A program made the translations under genes and the position numbers. This document shows, in pieces, positions 25,336 to 36,600 of a stretch of DNA of 64,000 bases. Under the pieces are notes generated by a model. It was not told where the DNA came from and did no database searches. It saw only the letters and a list, made by a program, of their open reading frames with translations. Position 1 is the stretch's first letter. Each line of letters begins with the position of its first letter. Source of the stretch: Parietaria judaica (taxonomy: Eukaryota > Streptophyta > Magnoliopsida > Rosales > Urticaceae); NCBI GenBank assembly GCA_954871525.1, contig OX940864.1, positions 31,103,001 through 31,167,000 on the forward strand, written 5' to 3'.

Positions 25336-26863
25336 TGTTAATGCGTAAAAATGGCTTTAACATAGAATCGGATCCAAGGTTCGGGTCCCAAGAGTGACCC
25401 GCTGAACACGTGGATAATTGAATGCTGAGTCAACGCGGGTTGACTAATGATCGTCAAAGCTGGAGGTGAATCCGTCGTCTTGGATGAGTCTTCGGGCTGT
25501 CCTTGGCGATCCTCGGTGAACTTCCTTCGTGGTGGCGAAGTCACTATCACGGCGAAGCTCCTCGTCGAACTTCCCTCGTGGTGGCGAAGTCCGGGCGAGG
25601 TCCTTGTCTTGGCGAAGCTCCTCGTCTGGGCAGAGTCCTTGTCTGGGAAAACTCCGGTCTTGATGAAGCTCCAAGATGGTCTTGATGATTCTTCGTGATT
25701 CTCCTTCCTTAGCGAGTTCCTACGGCGAGGGAGGACCTGCAAAAGAAGGGTAGATTGGGCCCGTGCCCCGTCACTTATGGCTGGGCGAGGCTGCCTACGT
25801 ATCTCAGTTTAAGAGAATCAGGTCCTGCGTAGTTCGGGGTTCGTGATAAACGGCGGGTGAATGACGATGTGGTTTGACTCGTCGGAAGTGCCGATGTTGG
25901 CGGCGCGGGGGTGACCCTTGGCTAGATGGCTGGGTATTACCGGCGTGATGTGTTGTTCGTTGACCTCGTTAGTGTTGGCGGGCTCACTGTCGAACTTCCC
26001 TTGTGGTAGCGAAGTTCGTATCACGGCGAGGGCCTTGATCACCCGGCAAGGGATGCCTTCATTGACTCGTCGAACAACTTCTCTTGTCGAGGCTAAGACT
26101 CTTCTTCTAGATCTCCTCTTAGTCGGGCCTCCGCCAGCAAGCTCGTAATTCTTGCTGAGGGGAGAGAGGGGCGTCTTTCTTGACAGAGAAAGCTAGAGAG
26201 AGAAGCTCTGGAGAAAGCTGTGAGTGAGTGTGGAAATGAGGGGGGGAAGGCTCCTATTTATAGGAAAACCAATTCCCTGAAATTGCACCTCCAGGGGCCT
26301 GCGAATTTCTCCCCTGCTACAAGGAGGTTGTCGAGGCCCCTAGCCCTGCAAAAAGGGTCGTCGATGCTTCTCGATTTGTCTTTGATGTCTTCCGGTTGTT
26401 CGCGAGTCCGTATGTTGAGTTCGAGGGAATCCGGAGGATTTCCCGGAGATCTTCGTGGTCTCGGATCTCCTCGTCGTGTGGAATAATTACAAGTTATGCC
26501 CTCATCAAGTTATGACGAGGGTGCTTGTCGGCTTGTCGCCTTGTCGCCTCGTCGGCTGGTCGCCTTGTCGGCTTGTCGGCTCGTCGCCTCGTCAGCTTGT
26601 CGCCTCATCTCCTCGTCGGCTTGTCGGCTCTTCAGCTTGTCGCCTTATCGCCTCGTCGCCTTGTCGCCTCGTCGCCTTGTCGCCTTTATCTTCTTTGTCT
26701 TTTTGACTCCGGGCCTCGCCAATGTCTTGGTTCGTCGGGCTCGGGTCTTTCACTTTCCTTGGTGGACTTTGACTTTGGTGATGGGCTTTGACTTTTGTTA
26801 ATGGGCTTTGACTTTTGCCAAAATGGACCCATTTTTTATATGTTACGAAAAATGCACATAACA
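25336..26863 (-). repeat. 5' LTR of G1 (1,528 bp)
   Basis: On the minus strand it begins TGTTATGTGCATTTTTCG, like the G2 LTR start TGTTATATGCAATTTTAG, and both continue into a GGCAAAAGTCAAAGCCC-like block. It ends ACGCATTAACA next to the primer site. Confidence 0.9.
26525..26695. repeat. Degenerate 8-bp repeats in the G1 LTR
   Basis: Units alternating CTTGTCGC, CTTGTCGG and CTCGTCGC/G run for about 20 copies. The same array, in the other orientation, is in both LTRs of G2. Because 8 is not a multiple of 3, every frame reads through as Arg/Leu/Ser-rich or Ala/Asp/Lys-rich low complexity, which explains the overlapping open frames here. Confidence 0.9.
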
Positions 26864-27308
26864 GGCATCATCGACTTTGGATTTAGCACCGGGCCTCGAC
26901 TTCAGGATTAGCATAAACGACTTCGTTTTTAGCATCCTTGACTTTGGTTTTAGCATCACCGAGTTTGGGATTACCATTCTCGACAATGACGTTAGTATCA
27001 CCGAGTTTACGCTTAGCATCACAGAAATCGATTCGGGTTTAGCATCACCGATTTGGGGTTTAGCATCCCCGAATTTGGGGTTAGCATAACCGACCTTGGG
27101 GTTAATAACACCGACGTCGTTGATGGTAAATACGATTTCAGATGACAATGGTCCTACACGAAGGTCTAGGTTATTTATATATGTATATAAAAAAGACAAC
27201 ACCGAATTCGGAGTCGCTATCCCCTAATGTGGGGTTACAAACTCCAACTTCGGGATTAGCATCTCCGAATTCGGTATTAGCAATTCCAACTTCGATGATG
27301 ATAACCAT
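26864..27308 (-). repeat. Array of 21-bp units coding a heptapeptide repeat; host fragment cut by G1
   Basis: On the minus strand an ATG at 27306-27308 opens a 45-codon frame (stop 27171-27173) made of heptapeptides: EVGIANT, EFGDANP, EVGVCNP, TLGDSDS. A second frame (27202 downward) continues as KVGYANP, KFGDAKP, QIGDAKP, and after a frame change as KLGDAKT, KVKDAKN, EVVYANP up to the G1 boundary. The consensus is roughly (K/E)-(V/F/L)-G-D-A-(N/K)-P. A short intron-like gap (TTCG/GTGTTG to TGTAG/GACC, 49 bp) would keep the first two frames in phase, but it is short for a plant intron. An upstream exon ending near 27404 with a GTAAGC donor is also possible. I know no family with this repeat. 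It may be a decayed coding minisatellite. Confidence 0.6.
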
Positions 27309-28429
27309 CCTGCCCAAGCATACAATGGTGGTTCTATATCAAGATCTATCGCTTTAAGCCATTAAAAGTATGTAATAGACCAAAAAATAATTAGGGTTTC
27401 GAAAGCTTACAATGGCAGCGGAAGAATGGTATTTTCTTGGTGATTTGCGACGGCGGTGAGTGGAGAGACACGAACGTTTGAACCACCTGAGAACTTACAT
27501 GGTACCAACATGGAATAGTTTCTCGGATACAAAAAAATATATATTTGGGAGAATTGGTCCCTCTCCCGAAAAGAGAATGTTGGCAAAAGGATAGAGAGAG
27601 AAATGGTAAAAATATAATGAAGAGTGGTCCCAAAATTAAGGCGTTTTCCTATTATATGAAGTTAAAAGGATATTTTGATAAGTAAATAATAAACGTTATT
27701 AATTTTCAAATTTAAGAACATGATCCGTCGGTAGATTTCGAGTTTCTCCTTAATGGTATCTAAATGTGCTACTAGTTAATGAGTTTTCCCTCCTATATAT
27801 GTTGCTTTTTAAAGCATGATATTAATTAAAATAAAAGAAAAACTCACCAAATGCCCAGAAAGCACCAAAGGTTTAATAGAAATGCCCATATTTTCTATTT
27901 ATGCCCATTAATGATATTTTTTTTTACCAAAATAACCCTGATAATTATTAATATATTTAATATTAATTTCTAAATATTATATTATTTCCTATTATTAATG
28001 TTGACCAACTTCCCCAAACATTTATTCTCCCTCATTTATTTCCTTTTTCAAATTTAAAATTTTCCTTCATTTATTCTACCTAAATTGATTTCCCGCCTCC
28101 TTATAATCGCATTCCCTTTGCTTCCATCCTCACCGAAATTGTTCCTCGCCACTTGAGCCATCCAATCTCTTTCTATCAGTACAAAATAGGTCGTAGGATA
28201 AAGACAGGTCTCAGTTTGATATAAAATCAATCAGTAGATCTCACTTCCTTTCATCGCTCACACTCCTTCTATCGTTGTCGCATGCAACGGCTAGCCGACT
28301 TCATTGATTTTCCGTCGCCCAATAGCTCGTTCGCCTCCTTCTGTCGCGCCGTCTCCTCCTCCGCGAAGGTTCTCGTTTTGTTCGCTGTCTCTCGGTCGCC
28401 GCATCCAACACAGTAAGGTTTAGGTATAG
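27309..28429. other. Intervening DNA, no firm gene
   Basis: A minus-strand frame at 27391-27633 begins with a hydrophobic, signal-like stretch (MGPLFIIFLPFLSLSFCQ) and lies upstream of the heptapeptide array, with AAACCCTAATT in the gap between them. It may be the 5' part of that gene, but nothing else supports it. 27650-28420 is AT-rich with no recognised feature. Confidence 0.4.
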
Positions 28430-29035
28430 GTAGTTACGTAAAAATACAAAATCGTAAATATAATTACGTAAATATAGAATAGTAAATATAGTTACGTAAA
28501 TATAATTACAGAGTCGTATAGATACAGAATCGTAAATATAGCTACGTAAAGAATGTTTAAGCAAAAAAAAAAGTTCGAAACATAACAATTGTTACAAATT
28601 TTTGAAAAAAATTTAACAAGAAAATAAAACTTACGTAATTATATTCTAATTAACAAAAAAAATATAACTAACGTAATTATATTTACCATAATCACTGATT
28701 AACAAAAAATAACAACTTACGTAATTATATTCACCATAATCACTGATTACCAAGAAAATAATAAATTAAGTAATTATATTTACGTAATTTTATTTACCAT
28801 AATAACCGATTAACAAGAAAATAACAAATTACGTAATTATATTTACGTAATTGTAATAACAATTACGTAACTATGGATACAATTAAGTGACTATAGATAC
28901 AAATATAGTTTTTGTTACACTAACGTAACTGTAGTTATGATTACGTAATTGTAGTTACTATTACTAATTGTAGTTACGATCACGTAATAGTAGTTATTTT
29001 ACGTCATTATATTTATATATATATAGTTATGATTA
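28430..29035. repeat. AT-rich array of TACGTA/TTACGTAA motifs
   Basis: About 20 occurrences of (T)TACGTAA or one-base variants lie 15-45 bp apart, embedded in AATTATATTT-like sequence. The unit length varies, so this is a degenerate minisatellite. TACGTA is a palindrome and is also the A-box core bound by some plant bZIP factors. Confidence 0.75.
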
Positions 29036-29398
29036 CGTACATGATGTTTACGAAGGAGATTGACCGCGACGAGCGACATGCAAATCTGATTGCATGAGAT
29101 TAAAAGAGCTCAGAATCTATATTATTCGACATTAGAAATTTGAAATTTGAAGTAGGATGGAAATAGACTATATATTAGTTAGTATGGCTAGAAAATAGGA
29201 ATTTAATTTGGTATTTGAAATTATATTTTTGAATTTCTATTAAAAAGGATTAGTTAGCTGGAAATTAAAAATTAATTCTCATTAATTCCTATAATATCGA
29301 TTATTAATTAGCTGGATATTATTAATTAAAAATATTTTGAGTCATTATACGTAATTAAATAATGAGGGTATAATTGTCCACAAATCAATTAATTGGTA
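29036..29398. other. No recognised feature
   Basis: AT-rich sequence between the TACGTA array and the 29407 element. I see no gene or repeat. Confidence 0.4.
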
Positions 29399-29406
29399 GT
29401 TTTAAT

Positions 29407-30736
29407 CAAGGTTCTAAATATCGATATCGTTTCACACTCTCTAATTTACGAATATATCGCTTGCCGACGGGTATGCCGATGGATAAATCCGAAGAAAAAG
29501 ATATATTGCTTGCCGAGAATATCACATAATTTCGCGGATATTGTAGAGGGCGATTTTCACCGCCCTTTTCCAGTCACAAAAATAATCACCAATAATAAAT
29601 TAACAACAATAATCAGTGAATATCTTTGTTTTATTATAATTTCCGATATGAGCTCGGTTTTCTTTCGTTGAATAGCTGGACAGATGAACGATCATGAGCA
29701 AAGGCTTTCTCTATTTCTTTGGCCTTTCTATTACAGGATATTTTTTCTTTTTCCAGGGCCTTCTCTCTCATTTTCCGAACCTTTGCAAATGAGGCTTATC
29801 TTGCCTTTTATAGAGCTTACATTACGTCCCCCTCGCGTCTTTCGAGCCTTTTTTTTCTCTTTTTAATCATTCGCAATCTAGAGTGATTTGAGGGAAGCGT
29901 GGTTAATCCCTGCTTTATGTCACTTCCGAGCAGACTGTCATTACGGGTTGGTGAGCCTCATTAAATACGCATCCCGTCAGCCGTCATTCGGCTCTGCAAG
30001 CCTCGTCGCTGGTGCTTCTCATCGAGTGAGTAGGTCGGCTTCATTAAATGCACATCCCGTCAACCGTCATTCGGCTCTGCATAAACCATCATGACAAAAT
30101 TCCTCGTCGAGTGTGATGGGACACTTCATCGCAGTCTGCTTTTGCGTGGCTGTGCCTCCTCGCGGTCGAGCCTCCTCGGGGATATGCCTTGTCTGCCCCC
30201 TCGGGCGATGAACTTCCTCGCCTTCCCTCATGTCGTTTATGGACAAAACGACACGAGTTGTGTTGAGGATGGATTTGACCAAATCTGACTTTAACAGATA
30301 TATCGCATGCCGATCAAAATATCGGCGGATATTTCCGAATTTTTTTTTATTATTTTAATCATATTTTCATATAGTTTCAAAATTACCAATTTAATAAATA
30401 TGACACATAGTTATAGCCTAGAAAACACTCATAAATCATAATATAACACAAAAATATAACATAAAAGTCATACCTCGAACATAATGTCGACATAACATAA
30501 AATAAGTTAGACATTATAATAAAGTCATAGAGTACAAACATAAATATGAAGCACGATTTTAAATGTTGATATCGATGTCGTTTCGCACTCTATATTATAC
30601 AGATATATCAACGCTTGTCGACGGATAAATGGGAATAAATGGATATATCGATTTTCTACGAATATCGTATCGCACTTCTCATTTTCTGGGCACGTCGTAG
30701 ATATATCGATAACATATCCGGATATTAAAAACCATG
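29407..30736. mobile_element. Element U: non-autonomous TIR transposon with 8-bp TSD (hAT-like)
   Basis: The left end CAAGGTTCTAAATATCGA and the right end (complement CATGGTTTTTAATATCC) are imperfect inverted repeats. They are flanked by a perfect 8-bp duplication GTTTTAAT (29399-29406 and 30737-30744). Both ends are followed inside by ATATCG/GATAT-rich sequence. No transposase is visible. The TIR resembles that of element T (32012-37564), so both probably belong to one family. The middle (about 29640-30290) is GC-richer and may be a nested insertion. Confidence 0.85.
29951..30081. repeat. Direct duplication, 82-bp spacing, inside element U
   Basis: Two copies of CATTAAAT(A/G)C(G/A)CATCCCGTC followed by GTCATTCGGCTCTGCA are spaced by about 82 bp. 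Confidence 0.8.
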
Positions 30737-30744
30737 GTTTTAAT

Positions 30745-31188
30745 TGCTATTTATAGATTTGAGCATTTTTTTGAAATGTTAGATAAAAAATTGGCATTTG
30801 GCTCATTAACCATAAAACAAATAAGAGTTCGAAAGCTGATGAATAATCTTTGTCCATTTCATTGTTGATCCAAATTGATTCTATGGACTTGGATCTAGAT
30901 ATTCTTTGATTAAAACAAAAAAACAAATTATTTCTGTGCAAGTATACTTTCAAGTTTCAAACATCGACATGGATTTCCATTACTTAATTACATCGGTGGG
31001 ACACAAAGCTAGATTCTTCTAAAAAAAGTTGAAAAATTGTTTTGAGTATTAAAACTAATTATACTATTTTTGAGAGAGAGTTCAAACCGCACCACATATA
31101 ATAAGTTTAAGAACACTCAATTAAAAAGAAAAGAAAAAAAAAACACAGAAAATAGGCTTTCTTTTGATCATCTTCTCTTACTAGAAGG
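30745..31188. other. No recognised feature
   Basis: AT-rich. The part near 31188 would be the 3' untranslated region of the small minus-strand gene at 31189-31368. Confidence 0.4.
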
Positions 31189-31368
31189 TTAACGCCGACG
31201 ATAGGCCGATGAAGGAGCGAAGGAATTCAATCTGCCTCGGAAGATCCGACCAATGGCCCCACCGACGACTTTAACCATCTCACTGGCATATTTCATCATC
31301 CACGGGCGGAGCCACACGGCCCAAAGCCCCACGACAGCCACGACGACCTCGATTCCCAAACCAGTCAT
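31189..31368 (-). CDS. Small single-span membrane protein candidate, 59 residues
   Basis: An ATG at 31366-31368 opens 59 codons ending in TAA at 31189-31191. The protein has a hydrophobic N-terminal segment, residues 4-20 (LGIEVVVAVVGLWAVWL), then WMMKYASEMVKVVGGAIGRI and an Arg-rich tail ending YRRR. This suggests a single-pass membrane anchor with a basic tail. The frame is GC-rich and sits in AT-rich DNA with no transposon around it. On the minus strand a TATA run (31451-31460) lies about 85 bp upstream of the ATG, leaving room for a short 5' leader with no other ATG in between except a weak context. I do not recognise the family and do not assign a function. It is the strongest host-gene candidate in the window, but without homology evidence it could be chance. 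Confidence 0.55.
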   Translation of the reverse strand: MTGLGIEVVVAVVGLWAVWLRPWMMKYASEMVKVVGGAIGRIFRGRLNSFAPSSAYRRR

Positions 31369-31388
31369 GCAAACGCATCATCAATCAC

Positions 31389-32003
31389 ATAACTCCCTGC
31401 TAAGTTACTAAGTTTAACACAACACAATCTTCCTTTTTATCATCCCATGCTTATATATATGTTGGCTTCATTGATGATATATCAAAGAATATTACAATTG
31501 AACATCACGTGATCTCTGAGTTTTGTTTTATTAAGTAGAGTGAGTCATGTGTAACTACCATTCAAAACATAGCCGATGGTCTAGACGCAAACCCTTAGGT
31601 ACTACCGGCCAGTCAAAACTTTCGTTGTGTAATATTTGTAAATTGAATTTTTCACACCTTTATGAATCATGTGGAAATAGCCTAGAATTTGCATTTAAAA
31701 AAAAAAAAAAAGTGTGAATATTTAATAACATGTGAGTATTTATAACATGTGAACATTTTTGCCGCCAATATTATAAAAATAAATGACGGATTGATAAACT
31801 AATCCTAAGACGACAATTAAAAAAACATATATATATATATATATATTCCGTCCTATCCTTCCGCTTCCAACACGAAACTTCTCAAATATTTAATAAATTC
31901 TTTCTCGCTCGATACGAAAGTTCAGAACCGGCAGCACAAAAACACTAATAATACCTTCTAGCCAAATGGCGACAATTGACCCTACTTGACAGCCCAAACC
32001 TCA
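31389..32003. other. Upstream region of the small gene and AT-rich DNA
   Basis: Holds the TATA run given separately, a poly-A run near 31700 and a (TA)n run near 31830. No gene is seen. Confidence 0.4.
31451..31460 (-). promoter_or_regulatory. TATA-box candidate for the 59-residue ORF
   Basis: The minus strand reads ATATATATAAGC about 85 bp before the start codon, a typical plant TATA distance for a short leader of 50-60 bases. AT-richness makes chance matches likely. Confidence 0.45.
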
Positions 32004-32251
32004 CTTGGGTCCAAGGTGTTAAATTTCGCGATATTCCATGGATATGTCGATTAATTTTCGTTTTTCGAGGATATGTAAAATGAAAACCCTTTCGTTTCGT
32101 TGGATTTTTACCAAATTTCGCAAAATTCGCAGGGGCAAGTGGTTGGAATTTCGTTTTTTTGTTTTTGTGAGTAAAAATTACGAAAATTGGTTGGAATTTC
32201 GCTACAAAATCATATTTTTTGTGGATTTCGGCAAAAAATTATATGTTTGCA

Positions 32252-32272
32252 CCCCACCCCACCCCACCCCGC
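32252..32272. repeat. (ACCCC)n run
   Basis: Four ACCCC units in a row. The minus strand is G-rich and could form a quadruplex. Confidence 0.7.
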
Positions 32273-32439
32273 CTCGCTCGGACGACAACGCGCGCATGTG
32301 GTGGTGCATTTGTGTGAGTCCTCTCCCGTCCACAAAATCCTATGACCCAAAGGGCCCAAACTCTTGTCCCAAATATTTGGTATATAAATATCACCAAACT
32401 CTTGTCATCTATCAATGTGGGACTTTTTAATATTCAACT

Positions 32440-32720
32440 AATATCACACATTCACACTCAACATACACATACACTTCAACTAATATTATACACTTCAACT
32501 AACATTATACACTTAACATACATATTAACTTCACATAATATACATATACACTTAATATACATATTCATTTAATATTATACACTTCAACTAAATATTAAAT
32601 TTGTTAACATACATTTACACTTAACATGCATGTTCACTTAATATTATACACTTAACATACATATTCACTTCACATAATAATTTGACTTAATATTATACAC
32701 TTCAACTAATAAAGTGACTT
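32440..32720. repeat. Degenerate AT-rich repeats with TTATACACTT
   Basis: Many copies of TTATACACTTCAACTAA or TTAACATACA lie 15-45 bp apart with irregular spacing, inside element T. Confidence 0.7.
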
Positions 32721-33779
32721 AATATTATACATTTTACCTACATATTTAAGTTACAAATGTGTTTTGTTGTATACAACTATGTCTTGTATTTATTAAATAT
32801 GTAGTTTTGAACCTATATAAATATCTTGCTTAAATACTAAAATAATTTTTACAAAATATCATTTGAAAACCCCATCGGCATGCGGTGCTCATGAAAAAAG
32901 TGTGGTATATGCGTGTATATAAAAAAAAGAGGTCAGTAAAGGGTTCGAATACTCATCCCCCCCCCCCCCTTTCTTCCCGGTATGACCATCTCTCTCTCTC
33001 TCATCACTAACTTTCTCTCCCATCAAATAATCAAAGCTTCACAACTCCGTCACCGGAGCTCCGACCAATGAGATTTCGGTACCGCCGGAAAGCTCTCGAG
33101 AAGGTGAACGTGTTGATAGGCGTATGTTGGCCGGAAGTTGTGTCATTTGGCCAGAATAATCGCCGGAAGGTTCGGTCTTTTAAACTTACATCTATTTCAT
33201 TCCGGTTAGATTTTGATAAAACTAACACCGGAACCGGGTTCAAGAAGCTTAGTAGTGTTTGTTGGAGCTACCTTGTTTTGCGTGCCCAACGGGAATTTGG
33301 CCCGGGTTAAATTTCAGCGTATCGGGTTTTCAATTGACAATTTGAATTCCAATCTTAATAATATTTGACTTATGGATGATATCGGTGTTATAGTTGACGC
33401 GGATAGTCGTCCCGTGGTCGCCTCGAAGACCATGCTACCCGAACTAATCATTTTAAATAGTTCATCGGATCCCGAAGTCTCTGATCATCGAACTTAGGAC
33501 CAGAACGAACCCGCATCTTCGACTAGTTAGTCGATCGATCAAAGTTTCCACGATTTGAGGTAGGGCTATTACCTTTTCTCGCTATTTAAAATGAACATAG
33601 AAACCAACGTTTTAATGAAGATTGAACCGGATAGGTTAATATTGTAATTAATGAAATAATTTGATAATTAATAAAATTAATGCTATGATTGTCGTCGCTT
33701 GATAGCGAGGCTGGATACCAGGTATAGTTGCATCAAATTGATGCGTTTTATATATTTTATGTTTATGGGACGTCAGGAT

Positions 33780-36473
33780 TGTTGGACATGTGTGTTCTTA
33801 TATAAGATATTTTTATCCATTTGTAAAATATTATGACAAGTCGTTGAGTAAAGATGGTGCTTATTATGATAATCTTATTATAGTTTCTGGTAGAGTAAAA
33901 TAGAATGTTTGATCCTTAGTTCATACAGGATGCAATTATGTTATTATTATCACAACAGAGTCAATGTGAAGAAGAATTAATAATCATAATAAATGAACTT
34001 AAAATTTCCGTGACCTGATTAACTGGGTGGGAGCCTATTAATCGTATAAGGTCATTAATGTGACTAAGTGACAATCCTATTCTGGATTTTGTGTGTGTCA
34101 CACTCACTAGAAGTGCATTAAGTATGAAGTGTCTTCATACTGGACTGGACCTGACTTAAACTCCGGAAGTTATCATATAAGACCGTCATTGATAACTTGG
34201 AGTTGAGTCACTAGTAGATGATCAAATGGATATTCGATCTAAGTCCTGAGTGATCTTGAGTCCGAGCTGCTGGCTTGATTGTTCTTTGATTTACCCGTTA
34301 AAGAACACAATATATTACCATTGTTCCCAACACTATTATTTTAGGAACATGATAGTCAGCAGTAAGGGTATCTTGGTCATAGACATGCAGCTCTCTTCAG
34401 AGTCATGATGGTTCCCTTGATTGTTGGTGGTGAGAAGTGAGAGGTACCCGTGCACAACTTATGAATCAAAACCATAAGTGGGTTACTCATGATATTACTG
34501 ACTGAGTCAAGGATGAAAATGCAATGAGGGGCATAACGGTAGAAACCACATGCTCATGTGTGGATCATCAAGTGAAAGATCAATAACCCGAATTTTATTG
34601 TATCAATGGAAACCCTGCTGTAATTAAGGGAATAATATATACTGTATCACTAAAGAGTGCAGCCTCGGGTTTATAGTGGAATAACACCGATGTTTGATCA
34701 ACATCCTAGCAGTTCGTTGGAGCTTAAGTGATACGGGTCCATGGTCCCCAGGATAGCTCCGTAACGGATGATACGTACGTGATAGAAACATTTTGAGATT
34801 TTTTTGATCGTTTGGCAAGACTTATAAAACTGAAGTCTGTGACAGACATCAGATAGTTTTATCAGTAGCGTGGCAAAAGTATCATATCTTGGTAACCGAA
34901 ATTAACTGACGAAAGAAAGTATAATTTGGATTTTATGTCAATTTGAAAGTTGTTGGAAATTAAATTCTAAGAAACTTTGCTTTTGGAACCGAGTCGTTTC
35001 GACGCACGGTTTGTGATTAAGAGAATTTCTAAGTTTGTGATCGTTCCGGTAAACTATGAAATTAAATCACATGTCACGAATTTAAATGATGGTGTGACAC
35101 CATGACATTTGAATGTGTGATATTGAGATCAGAGCATATTCATATAATTTAATTATTCCAATTTAGTTATTAATATCTTATTAATAATTAATCAATAATT
35201 AATAGATTTATATTAATATATGAATAATATATATTTATATATATTATATGTGTAAAATCGAATTATGCCTTGGAATGTGGAAGAATATGACATTCGAATG
35301 GATAGGCTTTGGTCTTTTCATAATTGCGGCATAAGTACCAAATGTTTTGGTATTTGAGAAAAACCTTAAAATCAATTTAATCCATTGGATCGGTTATGAT
35401 TTAATATCAACTGTTGGATTAAGATAATTGATATATTTGAAATTAATAACATGGAGACCAAGTTTTGTTATTCAAATTTATCTAATTAATTATATCCGTT
35501 AGATCGGTCTAATATTTAATCTTTACCGTCGGATTGGAAATTAATTATTTATATATATAATATATTAATTTTCGAATTATATAAATGGATAAAGTCGAAT
35601 TAAGATTTTATTAAACCTTTTGATATTTGATTTTATCCTAAACTAATTTCATCCATTAGATCGGTTTAAAGATTTATCTCAACCGTTGGATCTAGATAAT
35701 TAGAATTCGAATTTTAATATATACATATATATATAAATTCGAATTTCAAGGATAAGAGGATAAAATTAGCTTTTTTATTTTATCCAAGTCTTTCTTAATT
35801 AATTAGATTTAGATAAGATTAAATCTAGACCATTGGATTGAAATAATTAATTATATTTAATTAACAGAATTCGAAATTAAGGGAGAGAAATTCTCTAATT
35901 CGGTTACAGTCTGAGCTTATAAATAGGGAGCTCATTCTACACATTTTTCACACCTTTCCCCAGAGAAAAATTCGAACTCTCCCTCTCCCTTAGGGTCTGC
36001 GAATTATTTCTCTGATCTCTTTTTCTGGTTCGGCTTAAGAGACTTAGTTCTCTGGAAGCTACCATCAATTTAAATTTTGCGACGGAGTCCTGCCAACGAA
36101 GCCCACGCTTCGGTACGAGGAATCCATGAAAATATCCCGGAAGATCACGGGAGTTTCCCTCAGCACCGGTGGAGCCCTGCCAAGTTCAGAACGCGCAGCC
36201 GGAAGTCGACTATATAGGTACGGGCTTATGCATTGGGCTAATAAATGCGACCATTTACTGCTTTCTATTTATTTCTTATAAAGACTAGATTATTAATAAT
36301 GATTTATGAATATTAAATTACATAATATTTATCGGGTCTTGTAATATGGTTATTATCCGATGTTCGGATCGTTGGTCGGATAATATGTTTTTCCGCTTAA
36401 AATAATTTTTTAAATGTTACCTGGACGGTCTGAAGGCACAATTCGCGATAATAAATAGGGATTATTCCCAACA
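33780..36473 (+). mobile_element. Solo LTR C, same family as A and B
   Basis: Starts TGTTGGACATG and ends TTCCCAACA, 2,694 bp, aligning with B throughout. The flanks are AGGAT (33775-33779) and CGGAT (36474-36478), a 5-bp duplication with one mismatch. There is no internal region. Confidence 0.85.
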
Positions 36474-36490
36474 CGGATGACGTGTGTTGA

Positions 36491-36600
36491 TATGGTACCC
36501 GCTTCGGGCGGATGATGATTATTAGGATATTGGTACCCGCTTCGGGCGGATGATGATTATTATGATATTGGTAGCCGCTTCGGGCGGATGATGTGATTGG
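36491..36600. repeat. Three tandem 38-bp units
   Basis: Units share TATTGGTACCCGCTTCGGGC and GGATGATGATTATTA and sit just right of solo LTR C. Confidence 0.85.

Larger units (their letters stand above)
17222..26863 (-). mobile_element. G1: Tat-lineage Ty3/gypsy element lacking reverse transcriptase and integrase
   Basis: The 5' LTR is on the right (25336-26863). A partial 3' LTR on the left (17222 to about 17935) matches its outer end. On the minus strand the order is primer-site region, gag (25241 to about 23378), protease remnant (about 23370-22626), RNase H (22533-22090) and a short linker resembling the sequence before integrase. No reverse transcriptase or integrase motifs occur. Then come a 43-bp tandem array and a plus-strand antisense ORF. 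Antisense ORFs and 3' repeat arrays between pol and the 3' LTR are known features of the Tat lineage. The flanks do not show a shared target duplication, so the left end is probably rearranged. The sister element G2 (54865-63428) has the same missing domains. Confidence 0.85.
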
